A DNA stretch of 64,000 bases from contig NZ_KB906694.1 of assembly GCF_000381545.1 (NCBI RefSeq), positions 1-64,000 on the forward strand, written 5' to 3'. Within the stretch, counting starts at the first letter, position 1. Each line of letters begins with the position of its first letter. This document shows, piece after piece, positions 34,958 to 46,000 of the stretch. Under the pieces are notes generated by a model. The model saw nothing but the letters and a program-made list of their open reading frames with translations, was not told the DNA's origin and made no database searches. This DNA is from Rhodonellum psychrophilum GCM71 = DSM 17998 (lineage in GTDB: Bacteria > Bacteroidota > Bacteroidia > Cytophagales > Cyclobacteriaceae). A program made the position numbers and the translations under genes.

Positions 34958-37900
34958 TTAGCGCCAGGTGATTTGAAGTGGTTTTTCCATCCATGGCAGT
35001 TTTACCATTTTGAAATTCCATGAAATGGAATCCAACAAAACGTCCACCCCTTTTGAATCTACCTTCAAGCTTGTTTGGGTATTTTCAAATTTCAAGACCC
35101 CTTCTCTCTGGATGAAAGTCTCTTGCATGGCTTGAATGGAGGAATTTTTGAGCTTTTCCCAGTTATTAAGCATGCCATTGAGCAGACTATTGATCAGCGT
35201 TGATTCTTCCTCTGTCAGCATACTTTCCTGCTCCAAATGGACATTGGCAGGAAGGCCCACCAATAATTTGTTCAAGACAAGCTCATATTCGGGAAATTCC
35301 ATGTGTCCAAAAGCCATGTACTGAAGCAGATAAACTGCCTTGTTTTGGGCTTTTTCATCTACAAATTGATTCTTATCCAATAAGCCAAGCCTTCCAAAGA
35401 GCATCGTAAGAAAGGGCCAAGCCAATATCAATCCGGCATTGCCAATCCTTACCTGATCACCTACTTCACCTTTATTTTCAGGTTGAACTGCCAACGTCTT
35501 TCTGTCTAAACCAAATTCCAAAACAAATGCTGGCGGAAGGACAGCATCGGGTTCTTTTTTCTCGGATCGGAGATAAATCGCCTGAAAAACACCCTTCCAA
35601 TTATAAATCGCATATTTCCTTTTGATAAAAATCAAAAATGCCACATGGAATTTCTCTGTGTAGCTTATTGATCCAATGCTATAATATTGAAGGGAAAATT
35701 CAAAAACCATTTTCCTCCATTTGACAGCATTCAAATTGCCAAAATACATGAATTTAGAAAGCATCAGTAATCCAAGGACTTGCTTTTTGATTCTCGGATC
35801 TTCCTTGAAGAATTTTTGGCTAAGTACCTTATCTTCTTGGTGATAAATGGTAGTATCCAACAGGCTTTTGTCTGTTTGGTAGGAAAAAATCCAAGTCTCT
35901 TTATCTATATTCTTGAAAAGTGAAACCGTGGAAACATCCAGTTTTGGCGATAGGAATCCGGACTTGGATTCAATTTTCATCTCTGACTTTGAGTGGTGTG
36001 AAAGCTTGGAGGTAAATTGAACAAAGAATTTATGAATTGGATGAAATGCATCCTTTTTACTCAATTCAGTCACAATTTCTCCCATTTCGGATAGGGAAAA
36101 CACCTCGCTAACCTTATCCAAGAATCCAGTATCCATGAACAACAAAGCTAGACTTTCCTCTTGGGATTGGCTGATTGTCAGCTTGTTTTGTCCCAAATCC
36201 AATAAAATATTGCGTATGGTTTTAAATCTGGACCACCAGGGTAAATACCCTTTTGATGCCCAAAAATGAAGGGCTGAAATCGGATGGTAACTCTGGATTT
36301 TTTCTTTCTGGAAAACATTGAATCCTCTCTTTTGCATGGATCCGTCTGCGTCCAGTTCCCTTATCATCCACTGCTCGGATTCTTCCAATGGTTTCTCCAA
36401 CATAGGAAAATCTGAAATCTCAATCTTCAAAGCCATCAAAACCGGTTTCCCAATTTTGGAATCCTTTAATAAGTCAAACAACCCTTTGGGAAAGTCAGAG
36501 ATCGTATCCAAAACACCGAATTTGAGAAAGGAATGAATACTGGCCTCAAAAACAGCCTTCAGCCAATTGCTGTCAAACCTGGATGACTTGAGCAATTTAC
36601 CCGGCAATTCAAGAAGGCGGTTCACATTGTCAATTCGCTTGATATCGTTGCCGTAAAAAATGGAAGTGATTTCTTGAGGGGAGAACATCCTACTCAATTT
36701 ATCCAATTCCTTTTCACCTAACTCAATCTTTGCCAAGTAAAAGCGAAGTCGTTTAGGATCCGGTTTATTGGTCAGGAAAATACTAACCAACACATCAAAG
36801 CTGTTATTCAGAACTGTGTGATGATCCGTGATCGTATTTTTCGGGAAACCATCAACTCCCTCAAATTCCGGAATATATTTTGAGATTTCGGCCCACTCTT
36901 TCTTGGATAAGTACTTTTTGAAATGAAAAACTATTTTATGGGCGATCCCCTTGTTATTCCTTATAAAATCAATCAAAGGTTCAGGATGTACCAAATGTTG
37001 GGCAAATATCTTTTTTACGGAAATTTCCATAGGGTAGGTTTGCCCCGTTCTATAGGTAACATCTGTCCTTAGGTAATCGGCAAATTGTCTCAGTTCCCTT
37101 CTTTGAATCTCATGCATGGAAGATTTTACGGCAGCGAAATCTTCCTCTGAGTTTTTTGCAACTTTAAAAAGTCTTTCCAAAACATACTTTGATTGAAGCA
37201 AAGCTTTGCGGATTCCGCTCCTTTCGTCCCTTGTCTCGAAGGAAAAGTTTTTTTTCTTTATTTTGGTTATTTGGCCTGCAAATAAAGGGAAAGGCTGTTC
37301 CCATATCTTCTTGTACCAAAACAAATCCCTAGACAATTTCCCTATTTTGAGACCCAAGCTAGGATCCAAGGAATCCAGAAATCCGATGAATTCTGAAAGA
37401 TGAGCATCCAAAGTGGCGAAGTCCCTCTTGCTTTTATCCGGCGAATCCCCAACATTGGCAATCCATGACAAATGATATTTGGCTTGATAAAACTTGAAAA
37501 CTGATGATTTTCGGTTTCCCTTTCCCAAAATCAATGCAGACAAAAGGTTCTTTCTAAATGCAACAGTTGCCAAAACCGATTGGGTTGCGGGAACCGAATG
37601 GTCATCCACCTCCAAAAAATCAAAAATCAAATGCTCAAATTGTTTGTTCAGATAGTTCAAAAATAGCGCTTGGTTTTTTCTGTTTATCAGTTGATTCAAC
37701 CTGTACAACAACTCAGATGGGTCGACCGCATCCTCAATCAGTTTTGAGATCAAAACCTCCCCTTCTTGCAACAAATCTTCAAAAATACGCCTGATGTCTT
37801 GCTTTCCCAAGTCCTGCTGGGATGGGGATAAAATACCTGACACAAGATAATGGCGGATGATTTTGTTTTTTATCTGTTTTTCATCAATGCCAAGTCCACC

Positions 37901-39358
37901 GGTTGATTTCATTTCAAACTTCCCGTCCTGCCATCTGACGTCTGAATCAATTGCACTTTGAGTGATTTCTTTCGAAAGAATGGCTTTTGAATGTCCGACT
38001 ATTTCATTTTCGCCAAATTCTTCAAGCGCTTTGATAAGTGTACCCGTCGCGGGTTTAACCTTCAGCGCAGATCTTACCAGGAGTCCAAACCAAAATCCCA
38101 TCGGATTGGCTTTTGATCCTGACTCCGTGATGGCCCAAACGCCTTCCTTTAGCAGGACCCGCAACTCATTTTCTTCCGAGAAGCCACTTAGACCAATCCT
38201 TTCCGAGGTAAAAAATCGCTGAATCATCTCCTTTATCTGAGCAGATGTCTGGCCGGATAACAATTGGATCAAATTGTAAAGACCTTTGATTTTCAGGTTA
38301 TCAAGGATATTGGTACCACCGCTTTCCCGAATAAAAAACAAACTGATTTTTTCTCTTTCCACTGGGGAAACCTGATATTTAAAAGCCTCCCAGGTATTGT
38401 TGTTGAGCAATTTCAGCCAGCTGATTTTCGGTGCTGGTGTGGGAACTTCAAAATCATCCCTTACCATCTGATTCTGGTTTTGGATTGCTTTCAGCACATT
38501 TCCCAAATGTCTAGAGGATAACGTGTCTTTTTCTAGGATTTCCAAAGCCTTCACCATCTGGTTGATCAAAGATCCAAAATCCATATTATAATGTGCGGCA
38601 GTCTGTTTGAGTATTCTTTCGGAAAATTTTAGTTTGTTAAAACTGCCACCGGTATCCTCCAAGTTAAACCGGAGAATGAATAAATTAATGGATTTTTCGA
38701 GCCCAAATGGTTTTGATTTGAACACTTTTTCCTCCTGAAGTGCATTTAGCATTTCACCACGGTACTCCAAAATCCAAGTGGCCTCATTAGGTCTCAATAC
38801 ACCCAACAGATTGTCAAAATTCTCCAAAGGCAATCCAAAAGCAATTCTTTTTGTAAACTCCAAATTTCTTGCATTTTGGATCATCATCCTGGATATCCCA
38901 AGTGGATTGGAGAGCAATAGTTTTTCCATGGAATCGATCAGTTCCAATTTCTTTTCGTACCAATAAGGAAAATAGCCTTTAAGAAAATAAAAAGTCAAGG
39001 CTTCAAGATCAAGATCAAGATCTTGATCTCGACTCATATCGTTGGATTTTCTTTGTTTCAAGAAATCAAATTGATCTTCCATCGCTTTGGAGAGTGCTTT
39101 TTCCATCGCTTCCCTAATCATGGGACCCAATCTTGTCAAAAGATCCTCCTCATTTATCTGACCCAAATCAATCTCCAAACGCTCCATCTCTATGGAAACG
39201 GCTTCCGGGGAGACAGCCGTGATGGCTTTGTCCATTTCCGGCAACAGATGAAGGCCAAAGATTTGCTCCAAAACATTGTTACAGCGGTTGGCTTGGGCTT
39301 TGCCCTGATAGCGAAACTGTATAGTTGATTTTTGGATGATATTGGATCGCATACTCAT
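34958..39358 (-). CDS. Contractile injection system tape-measure protein (Afp14-like)
   Basis: A 1466-residue protein, the longest of the locus. The N-terminus (IIQKSTIQFRYQGKAQANRC, then MERLEIDLGQINEEDL and a helical EKALSKAMED) is that of the CIS tape-measure family. The rest is repeated helical segments. This protein sets the length of the tube and sheath during assembly and is the counterpart of Afp14/Pvc14. Its place after the two baseplate proteins, overlapping the upstream gene by 4 nt, is the standard order. The residue count suggests a long particle, but I give no length because the rule is not calibrated for this family. Confidence 0.85.
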   Translation of the reverse strand: MSMRSNIIQKSTIQFRYQGKAQANRCNNVLEQIFGLHLLPEMDKAITAVSPEAVSIEMERLEIDLGQINEEDLLTRLGPMIREAMEKALSKAMEDQFDFLKQRKSNDMSRDQDLDLDLEALTFYFLKGYFPYWYEKKLELIDSMEKLLLSNPLGISRMMIQNARNLEFTKRIAFGLPLENFDNLLGVLRPNEATWILEYRGEMLNALQEEKVFKSKPFGLEKSINLFILRFNLEDTGGSFNKLKFSERILKQTAAHYNMDFGSLINQMVKALEILEKDTLSSRHLGNVLKAIQNQNQMVRDDFEVPTPAPKISWLKLLNNNTWEAFKYQVSPVEREKISLFFIRESGGTNILDNLKIKGLYNLIQLLSGQTSAQIKEMIQRFFTSERIGLSGFSEENELRVLLKEGVWAITESGSKANPMGFWFGLLVRSALKVKPATGTLIKALEEFGENEIVGHSKAILSKEITQSAIDSDVRWQDGKFEMKSTGGLGIDEKQIKNKIIRHYLVSGILSPSQQDLGKQDIRRIFEDLLQEGEVLISKLIEDAVDPSELLYRLNQLINRKNQALFLNYLNKQFEHLIFDFLEVDDHSVPATQSVLATVAFRKNLLSALILGKGNRKSSVFKFYQAKYHLSWIANVGDSPDKSKRDFATLDAHLSEFIGFLDSLDPSLGLKIGKLSRDLFWYKKIWEQPFPLFAGQITKIKKKNFSFETRDERSGIRKALLQSKYVLERLFKVAKNSEEDFAAVKSSMHEIQRRELRQFADYLRTDVTYRTGQTYPMEISVKKIFAQHLVHPEPLIDFIRNNKGIAHKIVFHFKKYLSKKEWAEISKYIPEFEGVDGFPKNTITDHHTVLNNSFDVLVSIFLTNKPDPKRLRFYLAKIELGEKELDKLSRMFSPQEITSIFYGNDIKRIDNVNRLLELPGKLLKSSRFDSNWLKAVFEASIHSFLKFGVLDTISDFPKGLFDLLKDSKIGKPVLMALKIEISDFPMLEKPLEESEQWMIRELDADGSMQKRGFNVFQKEKIQSYHPISALHFWASKGYLPWWSRFKTIRNILLDLGQNKLTISQSQEESLALLFMDTGFLDKVSEVFSLSEMGEIVTELSKKDAFHPIHKFFVQFTSKLSHHSKSEMKIESKSGFLSPKLDVSTVSLFKNIDKETWIFSYQTDKSLLDTTIYHQEDKVLSQKFFKEDPRIKKQVLGLLMLSKFMYFGNLNAVKWRKMVFEFSLQYYSIGSISYTEKFHVAFLIFIKRKYAIYNWKGVFQAIYLRSEKKEPDAVLPPAFVLEFGLDRKTLAVQPENKGEVGDQVRIGNAGLILAWPFLTMLFGRLGLLDKNQFVDEKAQNKAVYLLQYMAFGHMEFPEYELVLNKLLVGLPANVHLEQESMLTEEESTLINSLLNGMLNNWEKLKNSSIQAMQETFIQREGVLKFENTQTSLKVDSKGVDVLLDSISWNFKMVKLPWMEKPLQITWR

Positions 39359-42261
39359 TTTCTTGCTCCCCCCTTCCAGCCAACAATCAAATTGTGTATT
39401 GCCAAGGAAGATTTGACAAATTCTTCTTCATTGGCCTTTGATCCAACTTTTTTGAGCTCCAACCAATCAGAATACGCTGCTTCGAAAACCTCCATTTCCT
39501 GAAATCCCAACCAATATAATTCTACCCGAAGGTGAGCGGGAATGCGCTCCCTGACCAAACTTTCAAAATAGTCCCTGAAATTGTTGTCCTGAAATCTGGC
39601 AGGCCAATCCGGAAGACAAATACTGATTTTTTGGTCAAAAAAATCTTCTGAAAAAACAGTCCCTGTACTCTGTTTTCTGTTGAGGACTACCCTCCTTTGT
39701 CGAAAATTCTTTCCTTGAATTGTGCCTTTCAATCGGATCATTTCGACCTCCGACAAGCCAAGATTCCCTTTTTCCTCGTCGGTCCCGACCATCAACATGG
39801 ACAGCTCCCTATTGCTTTGGACAAGGGATTCAAATTCTTGCTCATTGAAAGTCTCTCCTTCCTCCAATGTATAAATGGCCAAAACCTGTCGTAAACTATT
39901 TTTCAACACCACTGACTTTTCTTCACGGAAATAGAATGCTCTTTCCTTTCCAAAGTGGTAAAATTCTGCCAGCAGGGTACGTCTTTCCTCTTCGGTTTTT
40001 GCCCATTCGGACTGAAAGGTTTTTTTCCCTTCATGGTCCACGACATAAAAACCCAACAGACATTTATCCAAAAAATCCTTCAAGAGAATATGATCGATCA
40101 AGTAAAACCCCTCCGCATCCAAGTTGGATTGCCGGAAATAGTGGATGGTTTCTGAGATTTTTCGGATGGCTTCCGATTCATTGGGTGCTTTCAACAGACC
40201 GACCCATGTATTGGGTTCTTTTTGGAAAATCACCTCCACAGAATCGGTTTTGGATTTTATCTTGGAAAGCATATACTTTCTGAAATCCACTGCATTTTTC
40301 ATCAGTCTTTTCAAGCCAATTGGACCAAAATGGATATTCGGAATCCCCCCTTCTATCTTTTGGTTGATGGCCCATTTTTTTTCAGATTCCGTGATCAATC
40401 TAAATCCTTCCAAAAAATCTTGCTGTTTCACTTTGGGATTTTGGTAGTCATAGTCAGTATCTGTGAAGATCTCCCCTTCCCTTTTGGTGATCATCTTTGA
40501 AACCAAAGAGCTGTTTTTCTTCTGAATGCCTGTTTTGACAAGCAGAATCTGCTCAATGCCCGAAAGCCACTCAAATGAATTCTTCTCTTGGTCAAAAAAT
40601 TCACCTTTGTTTTGGTAATAATTGATGTTTTCCAGCGCGATCAGAAAAGAGGATTTCCGCTTGAGCAATACCTTTCGGAACTCTGTTTCATTTGGGATCA
40701 AATTCAGCTTCAAGGCAATTAAAAAAGGCAGATCATCGATTTTTTCTCCAAACCTGGCCAGAAGATGATCAAATAGCCTGTTTTTTCGGTCAAGAAATTC
40801 AGATTCGCTTTCACTGGTGTATGGATTGGAATCAAAACCTATATTGACATCAACATATCCGGAATCGCTTTTTGTTTTTATTTCCAAATCCTCATATCCG
40901 ACCACAGAGGTCAGTCTTTGGGAATGGTAAGTGGTTGACTTTTCTTGATAAGAGATACTGAAAATATTGTTGAGATTGGCGAGCTGGGCCAGGTGATTGG
41001 CCATGTGCTGTTCGAAAAATACCAAATAGGCACGAAGTTGCATCACCATCGCCTTTCTACCATCGGTTTCCCGTGTTGAAATTCCCTCTTTACCAATCCC
41101 ATAAATCAAGGGAAACTGATGCTGGATGGAACTGTATTTTCCTGGATTTCGAAAATTTCCTTTTAAGTTTTTTTCAAAATAGTCTTCTTGATAATGATCC
41201 AATTGGTAGCTCCGGAAGTTTTTTGACCACAATTCAAGCAGCAGGTTGTTCACCTTGTTTTTGTCTGTCCTCATTGGGTTTCCGTTGGAAAAAATCCTGA
41301 TGGTCCTAAAAACCCCATCCTCCGAATCGTCAATGTTCAAATTGACATAGGTACCTGGCTTGATCTTTAAAAATTTCCTTTCAGGCTGGGAATCAATTTT
41401 GATTTCCCAACACTTTTCCACTCCGGAAACACTGGTAAAAATCTTCTGAAAATGCTCCAAATGCAATTCGTATTTTCTGTCTTTGAGAGCCGAATCCTTG
41501 ATAAAACCAGAGTTTAACCTTGGACCGGAAAAGATATCGCTCATGTCCATTTTCTCCCCCTTCAATTCCTCAAAACTCGAAAAAGCAACCGGATGGTAAA
41601 GAAATTTCTCGAGACCAAAGAGGATCGCTGCCAGGATTTGGTCAGGATCTTCGTCGCGATGGATATTGATATTGGCTTCCAACTTGAATGGTTGTGATTT
41701 CAGAAGCGTAATTTCACCAAAATATTCGCCTAAATTCCTGTGACGATTGAGGAAAGTACGCAAGCTTTTTAGGAAATCATTTTCCAGATTTGGATCCTTC
41801 CGAAGTTGTTTTTGAAAAGCCAGTGAAGGAAGAATTTCAAGATTGTTCAGACCACAGAGTCCCTCCTCCCTGTCGTATGGCATGACCGGATTGATCCATA
41901 CATTCTGGATTTGCCAGAAGCCATCGATCAGCAATTTCCTGAAGTCATTGGAAGTGACGGGATGCCTGCTGAATACCATACGTGGTGAAGAAAACCCGTT
42001 GTTTTTGGCATCAATGGGATTATCCTTAGAGGTCGTCAGCAGCTCCTCCACATCATAGGCCGAGCGGTAAGCCAAATCGGTAAGCGCAAAGCAGAGTTGC
42101 TCCAAGATTGTCAGTCCGGGATCATGGGCATTATAATCTGTCCAAATCCCACCACTGAGTTGTTGCACGTAATGCAGCCCTTTGTTTTTCAAATAATTGA
42201 AATCCATAGTGCCTTTCAACGGCTCATTTTTGGAAAACCCTTTTGTACTGTCAGCCATCAT
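39355..42261 (-). CDS. eCIS baseplate protein, Afp12-like
   Basis: A 968-residue protein. It opens with MDFNYLKNKGLHYVQQLSGG and IWTDYNAHDPGLTILEQLCF, the pattern of the baseplate wedge proteins (gpJ/gp6-like, Afp12/Pvc12) that link hub and sheath. The rest is not resolved by eye. It overlaps the tape-measure gene by 4 nt and the fibre-like gene upstream by 4 nt, so translation is coupled. It acts in the cytoplasm as part of the assembled particle. Confidence 0.8.
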   Translation of the reverse strand: MMADSTKGFSKNEPLKGTMDFNYLKNKGLHYVQQLSGGIWTDYNAHDPGLTILEQLCFALTDLAYRSAYDVEELLTTSKDNPIDAKNNGFSSPRMVFSRHPVTSNDFRKLLIDGFWQIQNVWINPVMPYDREEGLCGLNNLEILPSLAFQKQLRKDPNLENDFLKSLRTFLNRHRNLGEYFGEITLLKSQPFKLEANINIHRDEDPDQILAAILFGLEKFLYHPVAFSSFEELKGEKMDMSDIFSGPRLNSGFIKDSALKDRKYELHLEHFQKIFTSVSGVEKCWEIKIDSQPERKFLKIKPGTYVNLNIDDSEDGVFRTIRIFSNGNPMRTDKNKVNNLLLELWSKNFRSYQLDHYQEDYFEKNLKGNFRNPGKYSSIQHQFPLIYGIGKEGISTRETDGRKAMVMQLRAYLVFFEQHMANHLAQLANLNNIFSISYQEKSTTYHSQRLTSVVGYEDLEIKTKSDSGYVDVNIGFDSNPYTSESESEFLDRKNRLFDHLLARFGEKIDDLPFLIALKLNLIPNETEFRKVLLKRKSSFLIALENINYYQNKGEFFDQEKNSFEWLSGIEQILLVKTGIQKKNSSLVSKMITKREGEIFTDTDYDYQNPKVKQQDFLEGFRLITESEKKWAINQKIEGGIPNIHFGPIGLKRLMKNAVDFRKYMLSKIKSKTDSVEVIFQKEPNTWVGLLKAPNESEAIRKISETIHYFRQSNLDAEGFYLIDHILLKDFLDKCLLGFYVVDHEGKKTFQSEWAKTEEERRTLLAEFYHFGKERAFYFREEKSVVLKNSLRQVLAIYTLEEGETFNEQEFESLVQSNRELSMLMVGTDEEKGNLGLSEVEMIRLKGTIQGKNFRQRRVVLNRKQSTGTVFSEDFFDQKISICLPDWPARFQDNNFRDYFESLVRERIPAHLRVELYWLGFQEMEVFEAAYSDWLELKKVGSKANEEEFVKSSLAIHNLIVGWKGGARK

Positions 42262-43019
42262 CCCTCTTCCAGGTTAAAGCTATTGTCCCATAACTTTGAA
42301 ATCTTGTAATTGATCTTTGCCTCTTTGCCATAATTGCTCCATGTCTTCATTTGGAGTTTGTATTCAAAAGTATCCCCCTGCCAGCGACAAGTGATTCTAT
42401 TCCACCAAAAACCATAATAGGCACAGGTTTTCGAGATTTTGGAATGGGATTTTCCAAAAGTACTGATGGCAGTGGCGTGCATCAGGGCATATTTCCCTTT
42501 ATTTTTTTGGCCTGCCAATGCCATTATTTCGAATGCATTGCAACCTTTAAGATTTACGAGAATGTCGTGCCACTGCCCGTCTGCGGGTATATTACCCTCT
42601 TTAAATGTCCCCATCCTTCCCTGGGAGGCGATGATGCCTTGGACTTCGAGTTTCTGTTTTGGCAGCAAGGTCCCTATCCCAACCTTCCCTCCTTGTTCAA
42701 AGAAAATGGTGGGCCATTCGTTTTTATCTTCCTTGATGATTAAGCCTTTGCTTTCCCCGGTCTTGCTGACAATGACCCAAGAAGCCTTTTTATCCTTGAT
42801 GTAATCATAAAAACTCAGCAATTTCTGTTCATCACCAGCGGGGAACACCATCAATCCATCGGTTTCATTTTTGTTGATTCCGTCCTCTGCTTTGTTGAAC
42901 ATGGAATCAATTAAGATCGCAAAATGATTCTCCGTGGGAAGCATCCCCTTTTTGAAGAACTTTTTCAGTTGCTCCCTATTATTGATGATGATTTTGTTTT
43001 GACGGTCAATTTCTTCCAT
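42258..43019 (-). CDS. Tail-fibre-like protein between the two baseplate genes
   Basis: A 253-residue protein. The N-terminal part has a helical segment (REQLKKFFKKGMLPTENHFA). It is followed by KVGIGTLLPKQKLEVQG, a sequence type typical of trimeric fibre shafts in Bacteroidota phages and CIS. The C-terminal ~120 residues are a beta-rich domain with many aromatic residues (YYGFWWNR, WQGDTFEYKLQMKTW), which could be the receptor- or host-binding tip. It stands where Afp13-type fibres or small baseplate proteins occur. No chaperone is apparent. Host binding is inferred. Confidence 0.65.
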   Translation of the reverse strand: MEEIDRQNKIIINNREQLKKFFKKGMLPTENHFAILIDSMFNKAEDGINKNETDGLMVFPAGDEQKLLSFYDYIKDKKASWVIVSKTGESKGLIIKEDKNEWPTIFFEQGGKVGIGTLLPKQKLEVQGIIASQGRMGTFKEGNIPADGQWHDILVNLKGCNAFEIMALAGQKNKGKYALMHATAISTFGKSHSKISKTCAYYGFWWNRITCRWQGDTFEYKLQMKTWSNYGKEAKINYKISKLWDNSFNLEEG

Positions 43020-43055
43020 ATTGGATGTTTTGGAATAATTTTATTTCTAAATGGT

Positions 43056-46000
43056 TTATTTCAACACGAAGTCGGAATCAATGGATAAATCTCCAATGCT
43101 GGACATTACAGGGCTTCTGGAAACATCATCATAAATGACTTCGATGTGGTGGTCTTTGGCAGAGGTGAGAATGGCGTAAGGTGAAATTGTTCTCAACAAT
43201 TCGATTTCCCTGCCTTGATGCTGAACGGCCGTATCGATGACATTGTAAGCGCCCTGGGCTTCGACGATTTGCAATACTGAAAACTGCCTCACGAAAGCCA
43301 CATAATTCCTGGCTTCCATAAAATTCAGGATCTCGGATTTGTAAATGGATTGAAGGAATCCTGATTGCCCCTGCTTGTTTGCCGAGTCCGAGGAAAGAAA
43401 ATCAATCAACTCCTTCACCAAAAGATCCCTGAAGTATCCGGATTGCTGTTCCATATTGAATTTGACACTGCATCTCACTTTCAGTTTTTCAAATACGGGA
43501 TTCGAAACTTCGAACCGCGCATAAGGAGATACTTTGCTGGAGAGATAGTCCTTGATCTTTAGCAAGGTGACAAAAGGAACCATTTGGGGGCCCTCACTTT
43601 CATTTTTGGGACCCAGGGTTTTGGGTGTCACCAACACCTGTACTTTGGTCCCCTTTATCATTTGGTTGGGAAAGGAACTCCTTCCGTAAACCAGTATAGT
43701 CCCGATTTCAGGAAATTTTTCCAAGACCAATCGCTCAAAATCCCAAGTCGAAGACGCCCTGTTTTTGTGTCTGAGCAATTCACTTGTCCGAAGATAAAAC
43801 TGATCTTCATTCTCCGCATCCTGACCGATGTCCAAATGAAACGGTCCAAAGGAAAGCAGGCTGGAATTGGTATGGAGAATGGCGGTTTTTTCCACACGGA
43901 TTGGGGGAACCTCTCCGGTTTTTATGGATTGGGTTGGGATTACACTCCTTACAATCAGGGCATTGATCAGGATATTCTTGATTCTGGATTTCAAATCCGT
44001 CTCACCTTCATAAAATATCCGCAACCAAAATTTCCCCTTCGGCAAGCGGGTATTGTCTGTGGTCAAGACATTTGGGATTTTGATTTTGACCACTCCCGAT
44101 TGTAAAAATCCCACCGTACTGTCCTCCATCAGCAAATTCCCCATGGGTAGCCATTTGTTTTTATCCAAATAGGCCCATTGCATTTTAGGTGCATGAATGG
44201 CGGTAATCTGGAAGACGGCTGACTCAAGTTCAAAGCCCAAATTGATGTTTTCATTCGGCCTCACATCCTCCAATCCAATAAATAAATTACCTTTCAATCC
44301 GAATTTATTGGCCATATCCCTTGGTTTTTTTTCCTCCGGATCCAGTTGTGGCAAGAGAAAGGAAAATGACTCCAGAGATGCTGGATAGACCAAAACATGG
44401 CCAAATGGGTGAAGATGGAAAAGCTTTATCGATTGATTTTTACCGGCATTTTCCCTCGAGAGATTTTCTTTTGCTTGGTTCTTGTAATCTACCAGGAGAT
44501 GTTCCAAAACTGGAGTATAGGGCTGCTTTGGCAAGTCAATATTCTTTCTTTTGAAACGGCTGTTTTCGATGGAGGCATTCGCATAGAGCTCGGGAAAGGC
44601 GTGATGCCCAAAAGCTTGGGACGGTTCTATCAGCGTGATCAGCATGGAAAGTTCATTTCTGTTTCGCTCTGCTTCCGTTAAGCCCGTCCCTTCCGCCAAA
44701 TCAAAACAAATCAGGTTTACCTCCCGGGTCGTATAGGGATTTAGATAGGTGCCATCCTCTCTTTCCTCCGACTCAAAAAGTTGGAATTTTTGATTGTTGA
44801 CAGAATTCACCACTTGCTTTTTCCCTTTTTGAAGGGTGATGTCCGCGACAAAAGAGGCATTGTCAATCCCATAGGGGTAGGAACTGTAATAGGATTTGAA
44901 TCCCAAACGGTCTTGGGGCAGTGCGCTCCATTTATAGTTTATGACCAGCTCCGAAAGGAATTTTTGGAAAATCAATGGGTTCCGCATTCGCAAATAAGAT
45001 CCTTGGCTTGGCAAGGGGCCAAAGGCTTGGAAGGGATTGCTTTGGTCAAGATCTCCAAATTGATTGGAAAGATTCATTTTTTCCACTCCTGTGACCTGGG
45101 CCTCAATGGAAACCTCCTCGATTTCCAGCAACCGAAGAGGCTTGTAAGGATGCAATTGCGCTTGATTGTTGAGTACAATTTTCAGCAAAGGCCATTCCGT
45201 GTCAAAATCCTCTCCATGTATTTCTTTTTGGTAGGGAACTGGCTTTTCCTCCTCCCGATCCAGTTCAAAGGAAAATTCCAAAACCTTTTCCGTATCCAGG
45301 TAATTTGGATAAAATGAGTCCAAATCTTTCCATCCACTTTGTCCCGTAAAGGAAATTTGAAAAGCTTCCCTCAGAAAGGTCTTGATATAGGCAATGCGTT
45401 CTCTTTCACTGATGGCTGCTCCTTGGTTTTTGCCACTGGTTCCACTTTCCTTTAGGATTTGGAGATTGAGCAATTCACTTTTGAATTTTAATAGGGAATT
45501 GGCTGAAAAACTCAAGGAAACCACCACTCGCAGGCCTCCCTGCTCCACTATCAAAACCGGTGAACTGACCGCCAAGCCAAGAGAACTCTCCCACATGGTC
45601 CTTTCGGAGAATCCTTTATCGGATTGTCCCTCACCCAAAATGACGGGGAGATTCGAGGAAAATTTATTGGGAAAACTGACTTGTTTGGTTTTCACATCCT
45701 TGTATAGCAAGGAATCATAAACCACATTCAGAAAAGTCCCATCTCCCATTTTGGACCCTGAAAAAGGATCATAAACACTTTGGTATAAAGTCCTTATTTC
45801 CGAAATGTTTGCCTGACTGAGTTGGGTGTCAAAAAGGGTTTCAAAATCCACCTCCAATTTGTTGGAAAAAGTAAACCTCACTTTTTGGCCTGCTGGGATA
45901 AAAGAGTCTTGTGGGGAAGAAGTGTTTGGGTGGATACCTATAAGGGCAAAACTGGAAGAAACTGGTTTTTCATTTTGGGACAGGAGCTTTTTGTAATAGA